A model generated the notes under the pieces. It saw nothing but the letters and a program-made list of their open reading frames with translations. It had not been told where the DNA came from and searched no databases. DNA of 64,000 bases, from positions 47,295,086 through 47,359,085 of the forward strand of contig NC_091135.1 in the NCBI RefSeq assembly GCF_041381155.1. The letters run 5' to 3'. Position 1 is the first letter of the stretch. Every line of letters starts with the position of its first letter. The DNA comes from Argopecten irradians. Taxonomy: Eukaryota; Mollusca; Bivalvia; Pectinida; Pectinidae. This document shows positions 1-13,103 of the stretch, piece after piece. The position numbers and the translations under genes are program-made.

Positions 1-1706
1 ATCTCCGTCGCTAGCATTCAATGAAGACCCAGGCATTTCAAAACGAGATTGGTAATGACCAGGACCTGTTGTATCCTCTGTAGCATATTCCCCAGGGACA
101 ATCTGTCTTGACAATAAATTTTCAAGACGATCGTCAAAGCTGGATGCTGAATCTGGATACTTTTGTTTTGAGGATCTTTCAGCAATGTTGGTCGGAGAAC
201 TGAGACTGCCCTTGTCGATATATGACTGTACGGTGTTTCTAAAACCTGGACTGGTCTTTCTAAAACTTGTTTGATTCTTGTCTATAAGGGACTGTGCAGT
301 GCTTCGAAAATTAGGACTGCCCTTTCGAGCGCTAGAACCGCCTTTGCCTGTCAAAGACTTTACGGTGTTCCGAAAGCTCGGACTGCTCGTCTTGTCCTTA
401 AAAGATTCCCCATTTCCTCCGTTCAATGTACGCTCATCGGTTCCCGGCTGTCCAGTTGATACATAAGGTCGAGATGGAGACCTGTTTCGTGGTACGTGGG
501 ACTTGTTTCTTGATGTGCTATGCGGGACGGGACTATGAGAACTATTGCGTCCCTGTGAGGGCGAATCCGGTATAAGAAAAACTGATGGGACATCGTCCAT
601 GTATTTTCTCGGGGAATAAGGTCTAGACCCTTGGAGCTGTGACGATCCCGGAATTTTCAAATTTTGTTCGCCCCGTTGCTCAATGGTTTGGTGTTGTGCC
701 GACATATTTGTCTCTAGAGGGTTATTAGATATATCTTTATTGCCATGATCAGTCAAGTCCGATACATTATTACTAGGCTGATTTGGAATTAAGAGCTGAG
801 GTTGACCATGGGTGCTTTGGGCGTTTTGTGGAATCAACACGGATGCTTGCTGATTTGGTGGTATCGATGGAGTTTGTTTTTTACTCTGCTGTATTGGACC
901 CGGTGATATTGGTCTAAAAGGACTGATAGCCGGCGATAACTTGGTATCATTATTGTTCAACATGTCTTTTGTGAGAAAATCTGGAATCAAAAGAAACACT
1001 TATAAAATTAAAATGATTGAAAAATTGGTCCGGACTGGTTATCAACAGCGATTAAACTACTAATAACATGTATATTGACGTGATTTTCATTGATTAGTTT
1101 GAAGCAAGGCAAAATGAATTGATTATAACAACGAGCCCGAAATATGTCACAATATTGGTAATGTCTTCTGTAATTCAGTTATATCAGTGTCTGCATTATT
1201 TAAGCTTTCGCTTTTGGCATTCTTAAGATTTCGAAGGTTGCTGGTCCAAACCTTATTCTAATGGCTATATCTCCGCTATTCTTATATATTAGTAATTAAA
1301 ATGAAACACCGTAATTTATTATCGATGATTTCTTTTTTGGTCAAAAATCGATTAGATATTCGATATACGCCATTTGCATTAGGGACAGTTACTTACTCTT
1401 TGCTTGGCCGGCAATCTGCTCGTCGCTCCAAACTAGTAGACTGGCCAATACATGAGCCGTCCTTAAGGAAGCGTTCTCCCTCATGGATACCAAACATTGT
1501 CGGAGATGACGGTTTTCCTCTTGTAGTCGTGAATTCTCTGCTCGGATTACTTCTATTCCCGGCTCCTTGACCAGACTGACACTCTCCGACCGGAAAGCTT
1601 GTCCAGAAGTCGGCTGGAACCCTTGACCGGAAGAAGGTAACGTCTGACTTGCCAGATCGTTAGAGTTAAGCGTTTGGAACCTTTCATTCCATACAGACAT
1701 CTTCAT
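1..1706 (-). CDS. Coiled-coil, Ser/Pro-rich protein, 5' part (partial)
   Basis: Two exons read on the minus strand: 1706-1397 and 980-1, the second running off the window. The first ends at a GTAAGT donor and the second follows a TTCCAG acceptor. The phases agree: one base of a codon lies in exon 1 and two in exon 2. The start is the ATG at 1706 or the one at 1700; the frame is open upstream to 1766. The N-terminus has a short coiled-coil/leucine-zipper stretch (roughly residues 45-75, rich in Glu, Arg, Leu and Asn). Exon 2 is low-complexity Pro/Ser/Gln sequence. At 224-393 it has three copies of a 22-residue repeat with an exact 66-bp period, each built on an FR(N/S)T(V/A)(Q/K)S core. I do not recognise the protein. 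The coiled coil followed by a disordered Ser/Pro region recalls speriolin-like centrosomal proteins, but this is weak. That the exons code is well supported by the long open frame and matching splice phases. Confidence 0.7.
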
Positions 1707-4700
1707 CTGTTGGCATGATGGCTTCGCCGCACTCAACTCTAAACCACGACACAACAACGTATCCACGGAAAAGCCATGACGTCATAGTCACAACAATTAG
1801 AACTAAATCTAACTGTGACGTCATAATTGAACTTTGGCTAAAGCAATTTACCTCCTTTTGTACGCCATTTTTAGTGTAAACATTCACCTTATTAATACCG
1901 AATCAACAGATGATTCTAAGTAGGTGAATTTTCACTGCAAAGCTCACTCCATTGCGGGAAACACTTAGTTTTTCAGAAATGCGCATATAATATAATTTCT
2001 AAGCATTGGCGGCGGTAACTTTTGACTTTTATTCGGATCGAACATAATGATAGAGTTAACTTATAAATCTTTTAAGTCGGTTTTTTTTCAGCGTTATAAG
2101 GACAGTGACAAACATTAACAACATTGTCTATTGAAACTCACTTGGTTCTGTGGTCTCCATGTGGATTCATTTTCATTTCCAGTATCTATGCTTCGTATAT
2201 GCGTATTGTTATTGTCCTCTATAGTCAGAGGACAGTTTGTTAAGGCAGACATAGAAAGTATACTTTATAAGGAAGGAGGGGAAATCCAACAAGTACAATT
2301 ATAACGCCTTAAACCTTGGCGGGGAATTCGGAGATAACAATAACGTTAACAATGAATAAAGAACAAATGGTATTAGTAGCAGCAAACGAACATGGTGACA
2401 ATACCGGCTCGGCGACACGACAGTGATTCCGATGAGACTCCGTTAGACGAGTCGACAAGCCTAAGTCTCTCTACGATCTGGTGAGCTAAACCCACTGGGT
2501 ATCTTTCTCTTGCGAAGCAAAATGCTATAACAAAGCTTGGAAGCATTATCGCATTGTGGGTAATTACAATAGGGTATCAATGAATGCTTAGGACATGCGT
2601 ACTACAGTATTAATCTCTAAACAAAGTAACACGTGCTTACAATACACCACGGATTATAAAAACAGAGTTTAGGTGTTTAAAGAGACTCCGCAAATCGATT
2701 TTGGTCTCAGTTTTGAGTTGGACTCTATATGAACTAAACAGAGAGGGTAAGTATTTCTTACACAAGTTCCATGCTTGTATAAGTTCATTTATTACAATGG
2801 TTACGCTGATGTTATGCTCAAAGTGACTCGGACATTAAGCCGAGGTTATAATAGCAAAATTAACGGTTGAAATGAATGAAGTACATACAAAATATATAAA
2901 TATTAGGGATATTTATTTGTAAAGATCTAAATTTGTTGTGATTTGGGGTATGGATAAAGAAGCTTTATTAAGCATATCATATTGTATATGGCGAACAAAC
3001 AACAATAGCTCAGAAGAACTCGTATTTCAACAAACAATAAAATGACATACATCACAGCAGGCATGTATTAAGGAGTTATCAACATAAAATAAGTATCACA
3101 ATCCCGTATAATTTCAGATTTAGCATGTACTATTAAAAGATGTATTGCTTCACAAGATAAATTATTAAAATCAATTAAATCTTTAAACAGACAATAAAAA
3201 GCAATTCAAGCTACATAAAAGCATAACGTAGCAAGATTCATTTAAGGAAGGTCTAAACTTGGTGTGGTTTCAAACTTAATTGTACTTGCAGTTTGGAATG
3301 TTTTGGCGATGATCTGTTTTCGCGGATACCAATCGTCCGTCATTTTACCCCGAATGTTAATCACAAGCCAAAGTCATTTGGTTTACATAAGTATGTAGTT
3401 TTCTGTGTGGATTCTCTCATCTATTATCTCAACGCTGCTATTTTAACAATTAGACAAAGTATTATTGTCCTCGTTATAAGATAAAAGGGAGTTGTAATGA
3501 TATTTAAAATAGACTGCATACAATAGGTATCCTTATCATGTAACATCCTCTATTCGTCTACTATTTATATGATTAATTTATGTACAGAATGTGCATGGAT
3601 TGAATTGGAGATATGATACATGTATAGTGTAGAGATGGTAATAATCCAGTGTCATCCAGCCAATATAAACAATGTTACTTTGAACAAGAAAACAGTCTCA
3701 TACACAACTACTGCCCACCTGCATCGTCAATACCTATATCCGGTGTACAAGACACGTTGCAAACGAGCCAAAAGACATGTTTCAGTATGCGTACTTGAAC
3801 CTATTTCTTGTGTCTTTAGAACATGTAAGTTCCAGGCGTTTTAGACGCCAATTATGTAAGGGAGGAAAGATAACCGTGAAGAAACGTGACGAAATCTATA
3901 TTGTACACGTATGTGAAAAGTCATATTCCTACTTTGTCTACGTATAAATATTTGAATACAGTGCAATGTATGTGTGACAATAATGAACTATGCTTATCTC
4001 ATCTAAACCGAAGCCAAATACATTACAATTTTACCTCGTGCATTGCAAATATAATTGCATCGCGTTTTCGTCATAGTAAAATGTTTGTTGTTGCTTCTAA
4101 GTTTTAAAACTATCCAGGTGCTTTCCTTTGGTTTGGGTTGAGCATTGAATCCTATGAAAATTGGTTTGGGTTGAGCATTGAATTCTATGAAAATTCTTTG
4201 ATTTCTGTCCTCTTGCTGGAGCTATACTATTGCAAACTTACCATCCAGCATGACGAGACTGAAACTATAGACATACATTACATTCATTTAGGCAGTCCTA
4301 GAACTCAAACACTAACGTCAACAAAACCACGAAAAGCAATTGATAACAGTCAAACTACTGGTAGGTTCTATTTTCCTGGTTATAAGATAATATGGAGTTG
4401 TATTGATATTTAAAATAGACTGAATACAATATGTATATATATGATCTAACATGTGAAAAACACGACAAAAGCAAAATGTCACCGGTGGGACGGATGTTGT
4501 ATTATTTGTCAAATATGTTTATAAATTTTGTCTGTCTATGTGCGGTACTATGTAAATGGACGAGCCATTGTTATTAGCGATACTAATGGTAATTTTGTGG
4601 TTTGACATCAAACATAGTGACAACTGACAAAGTTAGTCGGGCTTTTGATCATACGTGGCCTGTCTCCGTGTTAGTGATGTAGTTAATGTAGTTATGGGGT

Positions 4701-5515
4701 AAACACAAACAATGATAAGGTTGTGATCACAGCCCCGAATCATTGTATATATAGTTTCATATGCATATCATGAGCTATCCTGGCCACTGTTAGAAATATT
4801 GGTTACCATCATTTGTAGGAATGTTAAAAGATATGTATATAATATATTTTAATAAATTTATTTTCGTTGTTCATGGTAATAGTTAAATTAATTGTTCTCT
4901 GTGTATGGTTGCATGTGCATGTTTGTATATAAATTATAGCTAGTTTGTGTTGGTAGAGTTAGTTGTTGGGTGCCATAGACACTAAACCCAGTAATCCTTT
5001 GTGGAGTGATCTGACTTCGTTGTACCGTCATATAGGCGGGTGCTCCGAAAAATAAACGGAGGAATTTACGTTGTTACAAACATACATATATGGCAACTAA
5101 GAAAACAACAATTTTTTTTGTATTAAGATAAACAGCCATGTCCCTGTACACCAACAAGGTAAATTTTTACTTTTTAAACATTTGAATATTTGATGCCATT
5201 TTGAATAATTCAGAGATTTTAGCTATTAGCCTTTCTAAGTCTTAGCCTTATTGAGACAGCTTGAATTTACCGCAAATTTCTAAAATACCAATGTAATGAT
5301 ACTACCGTTATCGCAATGGGCATAAAGATGTCAAACGGCCATAAGATATGAGCAAGCTGCCTTGACGATAACGGGTTGGGCAGCAGAAACATCTACAAAA
5401 AATCAAGACTGGTACCGGGAGAACACATTAATCTTAAGGAAAACATCCTACCAATAAACTGAACATTGGTAAGGATATTGCTTTAAAATTAATTGCAAAG
5501 GGTAGTGGCCTTTCC
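1707..5515. other. AT-rich intergenic stretch
   Basis: No coding exon is supported; open frames are short and lack splice context. The stretch holds a direct 33-bp tandem duplication at about 4131-4196. It also holds two diverged copies of a segment near 3474-3530 and 4378-4435 sharing a GATATTTAAAATAGACTG core. The promoter of the leftward gene should lie just above 1706, but I see no clear TATA box. Confidence 0.5.
4131..4196. repeat. 33-bp direct tandem duplication
   Basis: Two copies of a 33-bp unit starting GTTTGGGTTGAGCATTGAAT lie head to tail and differ at one or two bases. This is a simple local duplication. Confidence 0.8.
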
Positions 5516-5925
5516 TTAAAGGCCCACTACCTTTCCGAAAAGGCTTTTAATTTTTAAAATGGGAATGTAAAACAAGATCAATATTTTTGTAGAGTCTTAA
5601 AAATGATTGACTTACCGTTAATACTACATTTATCACCACCTTCTGAACGATTTGATTAAAATAGATAAAATGTTTATTTTCATAACGCAGGTCGTATAAT
5701 GTTTCCCGCCGTCGTCCTAAATACCGCGCGGTAGTTGACTATCACTGCACCAGACGGCAAAACAGCGAATTGACTCTCCACTGTTTTCATATATTACGCA
5801 GGAAATCTTGCATATGTTTGGTGTCGTAACCTTATTTTAGGTCATCGGTATGCATTTTCTGATGTTATTAATGTTTTTTAAGAAACCTTTATATTTTGCT
5901 TAGGAAAGGTAATAGGCCTTTAAAG
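5516..5925 (+). mobile_element. MITE, copy A (about 410 bp)
   Basis: The segment starts CTTAAAGGCCCACTACCTTT and ends with the inverted form, AAAGGTAATAGGCCTTTAAAG, giving imperfect terminal inverted repeats of about 22 bp. The interior has no coding potential. A second copy lies 217 bp away in the opposite orientation. A lone, near-matching end (AAAGGGTAGTGGCCTTT) sits just to the left at about 5499. It is a non-autonomous DNA transposon of a family I cannot assign. Confidence 0.7.
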
Positions 5926-6141
5926 GAAATAACATATCAATGTTCACGTAGACGTGTTCTTTTTTCTGCAAAAAATACATATGTGCATCTAACATATGTG
6001 CTCATATAATTAGGGGGGGGGGGGTGGGTATCGGTGGCAGTGTGAAGAAGATGTTCTGATATTCAAGTAGTCCTCTTTAAGATGAGAAACCCACGTAGGG
6101 CTGTGGAAAGGTACTAACTATAGGTCGAAGACCCTGTTTTT

Positions 6142-6475
6142 CTAAAGGCCCGCTACCTTTCTGGAGTAAAAAGCAAAAGAAAATATGAATCGATGGCCTA
6201 AGATGAGGTCACAACACCAAACATATGCAAGATTTCCTGTGCGATATATGATAACAGTGGAGAGTCAATTCGCTGTTTTGCCTTTTGGTGCAGTGATAGT
6301 CTAACTACTGCACGGTTTTTAGGACGACGGCGGGACATAAGACGACCCGCATTAACATTTTATTTAATTGAATTATATATTGTTCAAAAGGCGATGATGA
6401 GTGTGGTTTTAACGGTAAATTATTAACTTTTGCGGCTCTATAAAATTATAGATCTACATTTTGTATGTCTTTAGC
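6142..6475 (-). mobile_element. MITE, copy B (inverted relative to copy A)
   Basis: This is a diverged inverted copy of the element at 5516-5925. It begins CTAAAGGCCCGCTACCTTT, and its core (TGGAGAGTCAATTCGCTGTT) matches the reverse complement of copy A over most of its length. The end near 6475 has diverged. With copy A it makes a roughly 1-kb inverted pair that could form a large hairpin. Confidence 0.65.
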
Positions 6476-8379
6476 CCGAGGAGGAACTGGGGAAGCTGAA
6501 GAAGCTAGATTTAACTAGGGAAACTATTAATCTTTAGCCACAGCTATGTTACAAAAATATCAAGTACAAACTTAATGTTGTTTGTGGTCCTCCTGTTATA
6601 TTGATATAACCATAGTTTAATGTTACGTATCCTGTCGAACCTCCAGAACCATGTTAACGACGAAGGCAATAGGTAACTCGGCACCATAGGACACCATGTA
6701 CAAATGTTCTGCCAGTGTGGGTTTGTGTGTGAAGGTAGGTGTGTGGCACGACTGTGTAGTACTGTACCTTATCACTTCCAGGCGGGTAAATAAAACATAA
6801 AATACACCAATCAAATAATTAAACGATATGGGAACTTGGGGCTGAGATACAATTCATGATTAAAAATGTAATACTATGGAAAACTCGTAGAATTTGCTCT
6901 CGGTTCTTAGCGAATGTGTCTGGTTAAACTAAGATGCGCGAGCTACTCATGTAATAGGTTAATGTGCATGTGTGAACTACTTCAACTGTGTACACAGGCG
7001 GCGAAAGAAGAAGTTACTGCCACATCCTGGAGAGGTTTTGACAGAATCGGTACTAGGGTAAGTATATATCTAAAGTCGTGTTATGAATTAAGACTCTACT
7101 ATGATATATTACTTTGTCTATCTTTCCCTTTCCAAGTCTTCTAGATGATACTAAAATAGTATAACTTATATTTCGGACTACATGATCATACTACAGAGAT
7201 TATTTGTTTCTGGAAGTACTCAAACCGTCCGAATTAAGTTGTTATCTTACCCATCCAGAGTTTACCACTCATGTCATAAAACGTAAAACGATATTGGCAC
7301 CATCTATTTGTTGGTTTTTATTTTTCGGGATGGTTTTTCTTTCCTAAATTGACATTTAGATTGTATTTCTACATCATCAGTTAAGACCTATTCATACAAC
7401 TGAACCTAAAATAAGCACAGCTCTAACAAAGAATGGAATGTAACGAGAAAGTGTTTTTGCTTTTTTCGTTTTCGATGGTCTGCGAGGAAGGGGGTATTAA
7501 ATAAGACCTTCTGAATACGTCGTGAGTTCTTTGTTCGTGTGATAGTTGTATATATGGTTTGAAAGACTGTGTGATAGTTTTAGTTATATTAAGATATATT
7601 CATTTGGTAGTGTAATTCAATCTCACTGTAGTGGACTGCCGAATTCCGATGTTTCATTGTTTTATACAAGCGCCAGACGACCTGTCATTCCTTCCTCACA
7701 TGCCTAGCCAACACAGGATCAATTCAGTATGTAGGAGAAGAGTTGATGTAAGCTTATATTTGCTCTCTGTTCGTTTTATACGTGTTATGGTTTGATGATG
7801 GAGTGTACAAGTGTAGTGGCAATGATTTAAAGTACAATCATATTTAATCAACTCAATGGGACCGTGGTAGCTCTTGGAATAATCTTAGTATCATAGTTAA
7901 GTTAACACAAATAAACCGCAGCCTCCCAAAACATACATACATTGAACATTCACCGCATCAACTCATGGGAGACTGTCTGTAATTGGCCATGGCTGTTAAT
8001 ATAATGTTTTACCTAACAACCCAAACCAAACACACAAATATAGCGAAAGATTTGAACCAAGAAAATACTTCGAATTAAACAATGCAATATTTCTCGAGAT
8101 ATATGAGTTCGAGTTAATAAACTCAAATGCATCATGCTATAATAAGCGTTGTAATCTGTAGCAACCGGCGTTCAATGGAATATCTTACGACCCATCGGTT
8201 CAAAACAAGCAGGCGTGTACATAGAAACATAGAAATATACAGCACACAATACACAAACCATGTAACATCAACATCACTTTCTATCACTCACATGTTACTA
8301 TCACTCACATACTACTATCACTCACATGCTATGACAGCTATGTACACGTTAATGCTCATTTCCATGTATCTAAGTAGAT
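6476..8379. other. Intergenic stretch without recognised genes
   Basis: AT-rich sequence. I see no splice-flanked coding exon and no terminal-repeat structure. Short open frames exist on both strands but look random in composition. Confidence 0.4.
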
Positions 8380-10030
8380 GTTTATGGCTCTATATATTTA
8401 CTTACTTTATTCCGTTTCCGAGTTACTTCCCCTGCCGGTAGGTATCCTTTGTGGATGGACAGATAACTCTGTAATATGCAAATAAAAAATACTCATTGCT
8501 ATTAGATATTCCGATTTCTCCTTATTGATAAGCTTTACAATTTTTGGTGTAATTCGACAACTGTTTTTTATCTACGTGTTACCTGTCGTCGAGGTCTAAC
8601 TTGAAGGCCTGAGGCCTCTCTGACCCATCACTTGGTATGTCCTTTCCGGTAGTGGCAGCTGAGTTAGGATGTAGCAACTTGGGGCGAACTTTTCTTCATT
8701 TCCTTTCCAGGCTATGTTTAGTCGGGATTTAAATTGGTTTAATGTCTCTGTTTGGATTATATTCAGTCTGAATTTTTGTTTTGATAGTTTTTTGCTGTGA
8801 CCTCTTGTTTTGTTTGTGTTAATACTGAATTATTTATTCTTTTCTTTATCAATATTAGCCAGTATTTTAAACACTTTAATGACGTCCGCCCTCTGTCTTC
8901 TTTCTGTAGTGATGGTAAGCCGAAGTCAATCAGTCATGCTGTATCATTTTTGCTTCTGGTGGATTTGATTAACCTGGTTGCTCGTCTTCGCACGTTTTCT
9001 GTGGCAACTGTGTCCTCTATGTTGGTCGCTGACCATGCCACAGAGGCGTACTACAGGTGCGGTCTGACTAATGTCTTGTACAAATGGTTGAAGGAATCTT
9101 TATTGATGTATTTGAAAGTTCTTTTTCATCGCTCCCAGTATTATGTTGGCTTTCTTTACTGATGCCTCAATGTTGCTGCTGAAATTTAGTTGATTATCTA
9201 TCGTTACACCTTGATCTTTTTCTTCGAGTTCTGTTCAAATTGGAGTTTGTGTCATATCATATTGGGGGATGACTGTAGGTCTACCCAGATAAAGGTGTTT
9301 ACATTTGTCTTTATTGAAGTTTAATTGTCAGTCCTCAGACCATTTCATAAGGCTTTCTAAATCATCCTGCATGGCTCTCCTATCCGTGTCGTTATTCACA
9401 ATAGAATATAACTAAGTATCATCTGCAAAGAGTTTCACTGCGTTTTTTGACAACGTCTGAGAGATCATTGATGAAAATCAATAATGATATTGGTCACACT
9501 TCGTTGAGGGATTCCACTAGACTGGCCACCAGTCCCTAGAATATTGAAAAAATCACTAAAATTTGGCTTAATTATTTTTGTCTCTACTACATGCCTGATT
9601 CTAAGTTTTAAACTAGGGGGAGATAATCTAGTAAAGAACTCTGCTGGATATTGGGTAAGTCTTATCAGCAACTTAGGGACTGGTGGCCAGTCTAGGATTC
9701 CACTGGTACTGTTGGCCAGTCTAGGATTCCACTGGTGATGTCTAACCAGTCTGATGATTCACCTTTAAGAACGACTCTTTGTTTACGATTTGTTAGAAAG
9801 TCGTTAATCTAGCTTAGTATGGTTCCCTTTATCCCGTAGCCTGAAAGTTTGGCGAGTAGTCTTTGGTGCGGTACACTGTCGAAGTCTTTTTAAAAGTTCA
9901 AATATATTATATCAATGTTGTTTTTTTCATCCAGTTCTTTTGTCCAATTTTCAATGACGTCGATTAACTGTGTGACACAGGAATGACCGCTTCTAAAGCC
10001 ATGTTGGTGTTGGGTAAATAAGTTGTTTGA
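8380..10030 (-). mobile_element. Decayed CR1/Jockey-type LINE, reverse transcriptase and 3' part
   Basis: On the minus strand the degraded frames give, in order, remnants of standard non-LTR reverse transcriptase motifs. These are a QHGFR..SC.TQL motif (about 10015-9960), an FD.VPH..LL.KL..YGI block (about 9890-9820), a WI.DFL..R.Q block (about 9810-9770), an ADDTKLY-like active-site region (about 9430-9400) and the C-terminal LINE tail down to about 8590. It is heavily decayed: many stops and frame changes, no endonuclease domain seen, and a MITE inserted in the middle (9519-9694). The order of motifs suits the CR1/Jockey group. It is not functional. Confidence 0.7.
9519..9694. mobile_element. 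Small MITE inside the LINE fossil
   Basis: A 176-bp segment with near-perfect 20-bp terminal inverted repeats (AGACTGGCCACCAGTCCCTA and its complement). It is flanked on both sides by GGATTCCACT, a likely 10-bp target duplication taken from the LINE. The right flank (GGCCAGTCTAGGATTCCACTG) was then duplicated once more, ending near 9735. The insertion is younger than the LINE. Confidence 0.65.
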
Positions 10031-10739
10031 TTGTTGTAATGTAGTGTTAAACTTGTAAAGGCTATGGTTATAGTTTTAGTTCAGAAAAGTGTAATTTTTT
10101 AAATGTGGAATCTAATTTTACAAATATTGTCGTGTTGATAGTCTTTGTAAAGATGAATTACATTTGCAGCTGTCACCGTTCAATTGCTTTTATTGTAATT
10201 ATGAAAATACCTAATGTTTTTGTTGTTGTGGCAAGCATGTTCTAATATAAGTAGGATATTAAAATATGAGATCCTGTACTTTAACTTATTGTTACCAATA
10301 GTATTTGGTCACGTCATATTCTTTTTAATATATTTCATACATTTTTTAAAAATGTTTCAACGAAGTTTTGTTACACTACATGCAATCGTCTGTTGCATTG
10401 ACAAAACGAAATAGTTGAACATATCAGAAAAAGAACATGTAGTTTTCTACAAACAGTTGCAATTTCAAGGTAATCTGGTTATAGAAAAAAAAAATTAAAA
10501 TACGTGAAATATATATCAAACATATTAACCGATTTTCTTTAGCACTAAACTGTGATTATTCATTTGATAAAGATATGGATGAGCTTCCGCTAGCTCTAAA
10601 TTCAGTCATTCTTTGATTTGTTAATTTGTATTGAGGGAAATACCTTGTAATATTTGCTCATGATAAAATAACGTAGAGGTACTTGGTTCTGTAGAGACAG
10701 GTCAACTGAGATCCATAATAACGGATTTATTTAGATCGG
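10031..10739. other. AT-rich stretch, nothing recognised
   Basis: No exon, repeat or hairpin of note. It lies between the LINE fossil and the Penelope-like fossil. Confidence 0.4.
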
Positions 10740-12150
10740 CAAAACTACCGCTGAGCAACATTACAAAATAGAACGAGATGCACTACAAAAGTTAAACGAG
10801 GACAAGTCTAGCTATTATGATTCTACCAGCTGGCAATGGCAAGGGCACAGTCATTATCTATAAACACCGATGGCTATAGGGTCAAGGTCACAGCAATGTT
10901 GACAGGACAACAATGATATCAGAAAATACGAACAGCTGCATACCAACCCTACACAAAAGTTTACAAGGCTCATCGTAACCATTTTTACATAATTGAATCA
11001 TATTAAGAAGAAGATTACTAGCTCATTACAGGCACTGTAAAGCAGAACACATCCCTAGAATGTACTTTACACACAAAATCCACAAACAGGGAAACACACT
11101 GAAACGTATTATAGACTACACTAGCTCCATTGCTTACACTTTCCCTGGTCATTAGTAGACATTATCGAGAGTTTGTAGGTAAATCAGAACACCATGCGTT
11201 AAAATAAAATCATCTGGTAGAAATTGTGTATTCCATTTAGAATTAGGAAGAATACATTTCACACATTTTACAAAATACCCATCAATGATAAAATCAGGAA
11301 ATTCAATACCGCCTAAAATTAAACAGATATTGCGGAAGAATACTAACCATCACATGCAAGACATCGTGAAATTGCAATAGCGTTTGTGCTTACAACGTCA
11401 TGTTTTAGTCTCTTGGCCAACATTTACCAGCAACGTTTCGGCACTACCATGGGGATTCCAGTGTCACCTCTTGTGGCAATCTGCTCATGGAGCACCTGGA
11501 ACAAGGAGCAATAACCACAACATTCATAGACTGCATACCAAGCTGATAAAAAGGAGTAACAAAAACAGCTGACTGTTCACATCAACACCTAGTGAAAGTT
11601 GTGAATATAAACAAAAAAATCCAAAAGGAAATCAACAAAAGGCAACGCCAAGTTGTCATCCCGTATATCAAATGCATATCTGAAGTTATCCATAGAATAT
11701 ACCGAGGCAATGGCATACCACCACATACGACAATCCGTGGCATCCTAGTTCACCATAAGGATACATCACCTACATAAAATGTAGCAGAGTGTCCACAAGT
11801 TCGGATAAAAAAACTATGAAGCATCTTATGTAGGACAGATGGGAAGATTTGGAGTTTGTCTGAAGAAATACCGAAAGAATGTGGAATCCTTAAGTCTAGA
11901 AAGAAATTTACCCGATCTGAAAGAAAAACAGGCGAAGCTCAAATCAACAAATCAGCTGATATAGCCCATGCCACACAGTAGAACTATGTGATCGAAACCT
12001 CAAACACATTAGACAGGAAAAATAATCTCTTGAAGCGACAGATAGCAGTGGGCTTGTGTTGCGAAATAGATTCATTTCCCAATTAGCAGAAATTAACATC
12101 GATCTTCGACTTTTACTTTTGAAGGTAGACAACTCGTACACCTTTTACAC
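10740..12150 (+). mobile_element. Penelope-like retroelement fossil
   Basis: Degraded plus-strand frames show the order expected of a Penelope-like element. A reverse transcriptase segment has a THKIHKQGNTLKRIIDY block near 11070-11140, matching the 'PKIHKPG.PLRPIV' region of the family. A TMGIPVSPLVA block lies near 11445-11490. A VVIPYIKCISEVIHRI block lies near 11650-11700. A GIY-YIG endonuclease-like YVGQMGRFGV stretch lies near 11830-11860. The copy is clearly broken and old, with many interruptions, and its ends are not defined. Confidence 0.65.
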
Positions 12151-12173
12151 TTTGGGTACTATGCTGCCTGGCC

Positions 12174-12501
12174 ATTTGTCTGATAAGGGTGACAGTGCAC
12201 ACATCGTACTAGTCATTTGTCTGATGAAGGTGACAATGTACACATCGTACTAGTCATTTGTCTGATGAAGGTGACAGTGTACACATTGTACTTGTCATCT
12301 GTCTGATGAAGGTGAGAGTGTATACATCGTACTAGTCATCTGTCTCATGAAGGTTACAGTGTATACAATGAACTAGTCATCCGTCTGATGGAGGTGACAA
12401 TGTACACATCGTACTAGTTATCTCTCTGATTATGATGACAATGTTCACATCGTACTAGTCATTTATCTGATGAAGGTGACAGTGTTCACATCGCACTAGT
12501 C
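12174..12501. repeat. 41-bp minisatellite, 8 copies
   Basis: Eight head-to-tail copies of a 41-bp unit built on CATTTGTCTGATGAAGGTGA and ending CGTACTAGT. Copies differ by a few substitutions and show no length change. It lies directly between the Penelope-like fossil and the foldback-type element. Confidence 0.9.
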
Positions 12502-12541
12502 ATCGAAACGTCCTATGAAATTCGATGTTCATGTTACATTA

Positions 12542-12547
12542 CATAAC
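12542..12547. repeat. Target site duplication CATAAC, left copy
   Basis: CATAAC directly precedes the left inverted repeat of the element at 12548-14329. The same six bases directly follow its right end at 14330-14335. Confidence 0.75.
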
Positions 12548-12587
12548 TACGGCGGCGTATTAGGGCCACTATATAATTTAATTTATC

Positions 12588-13103
12588 TTGTACGTACAAG
12601 TTAGTATCTTGTACGTACAAGTTAGTATCTTGTACGTACAAGTTAGTATCTTGTACGTACAAGTTAGTATATTGTACGTACAAGTTAGTATCTTGTACGT
12701 ACAACTTAGTATCTTGTACGTACAAGATAGTATATTGTACGTACAAGTTAGTATCTTGTACGTACAACTTAGTATCTTGTACGTACAAGATAGTATCTTG
12801 TACGTACAACTTAGTATCTTGTACGTACAACTTAGTATCTTGTACGTACAAGTTAGTATCTTGTACGTACAAGATAGTATCTTGTACGTACAACTTAGTA
12901 TCTTGTACGTACAACTTAGTATCTTGTACGAACAAGTTAGTATCTTGTACGTACAAGTTAGTATCTTGTACGTACAACTTAGTATCTTGTACGTACAAGT
13001 TAGTATCTTGTACGTACAACTTAGTATCTTGTACGTACAACTTAGTATCTTGTACGTACAAGATAGTATCTTGTACGTACAAGTTACTATCTTGTACGTA
13101 CAA
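12588..13103. repeat. 21-bp palindromic satellite, left array (25 copies)
   Basis: TTGTACGTACAA, a perfect 12-bp palindrome, recurs every 21 bp from 12588 to 13092. It is joined by 9-bp linkers of three types: GTTAGTATC, CTTAGTATC and GATAGTATC. One copy has a single change (near 12922). Because 21 is a multiple of 3, all frames stay open and give spurious repeat proteins on both strands. Confidence 0.95.

Noticed and set aside
1389-1766. Start of the left-edge protein at 1766
   Set aside because: The frame is open there, but the residues before the Met at 1706 are Cys-rich and unlike the rest; a start at 1706 or 1700 is preferred.
3293-4413. Several plus-strand frames of 60-90 residues
   Set aside because: No splice context, no recognisable motif and AT-driven composition; two lie in locally duplicated sequence.
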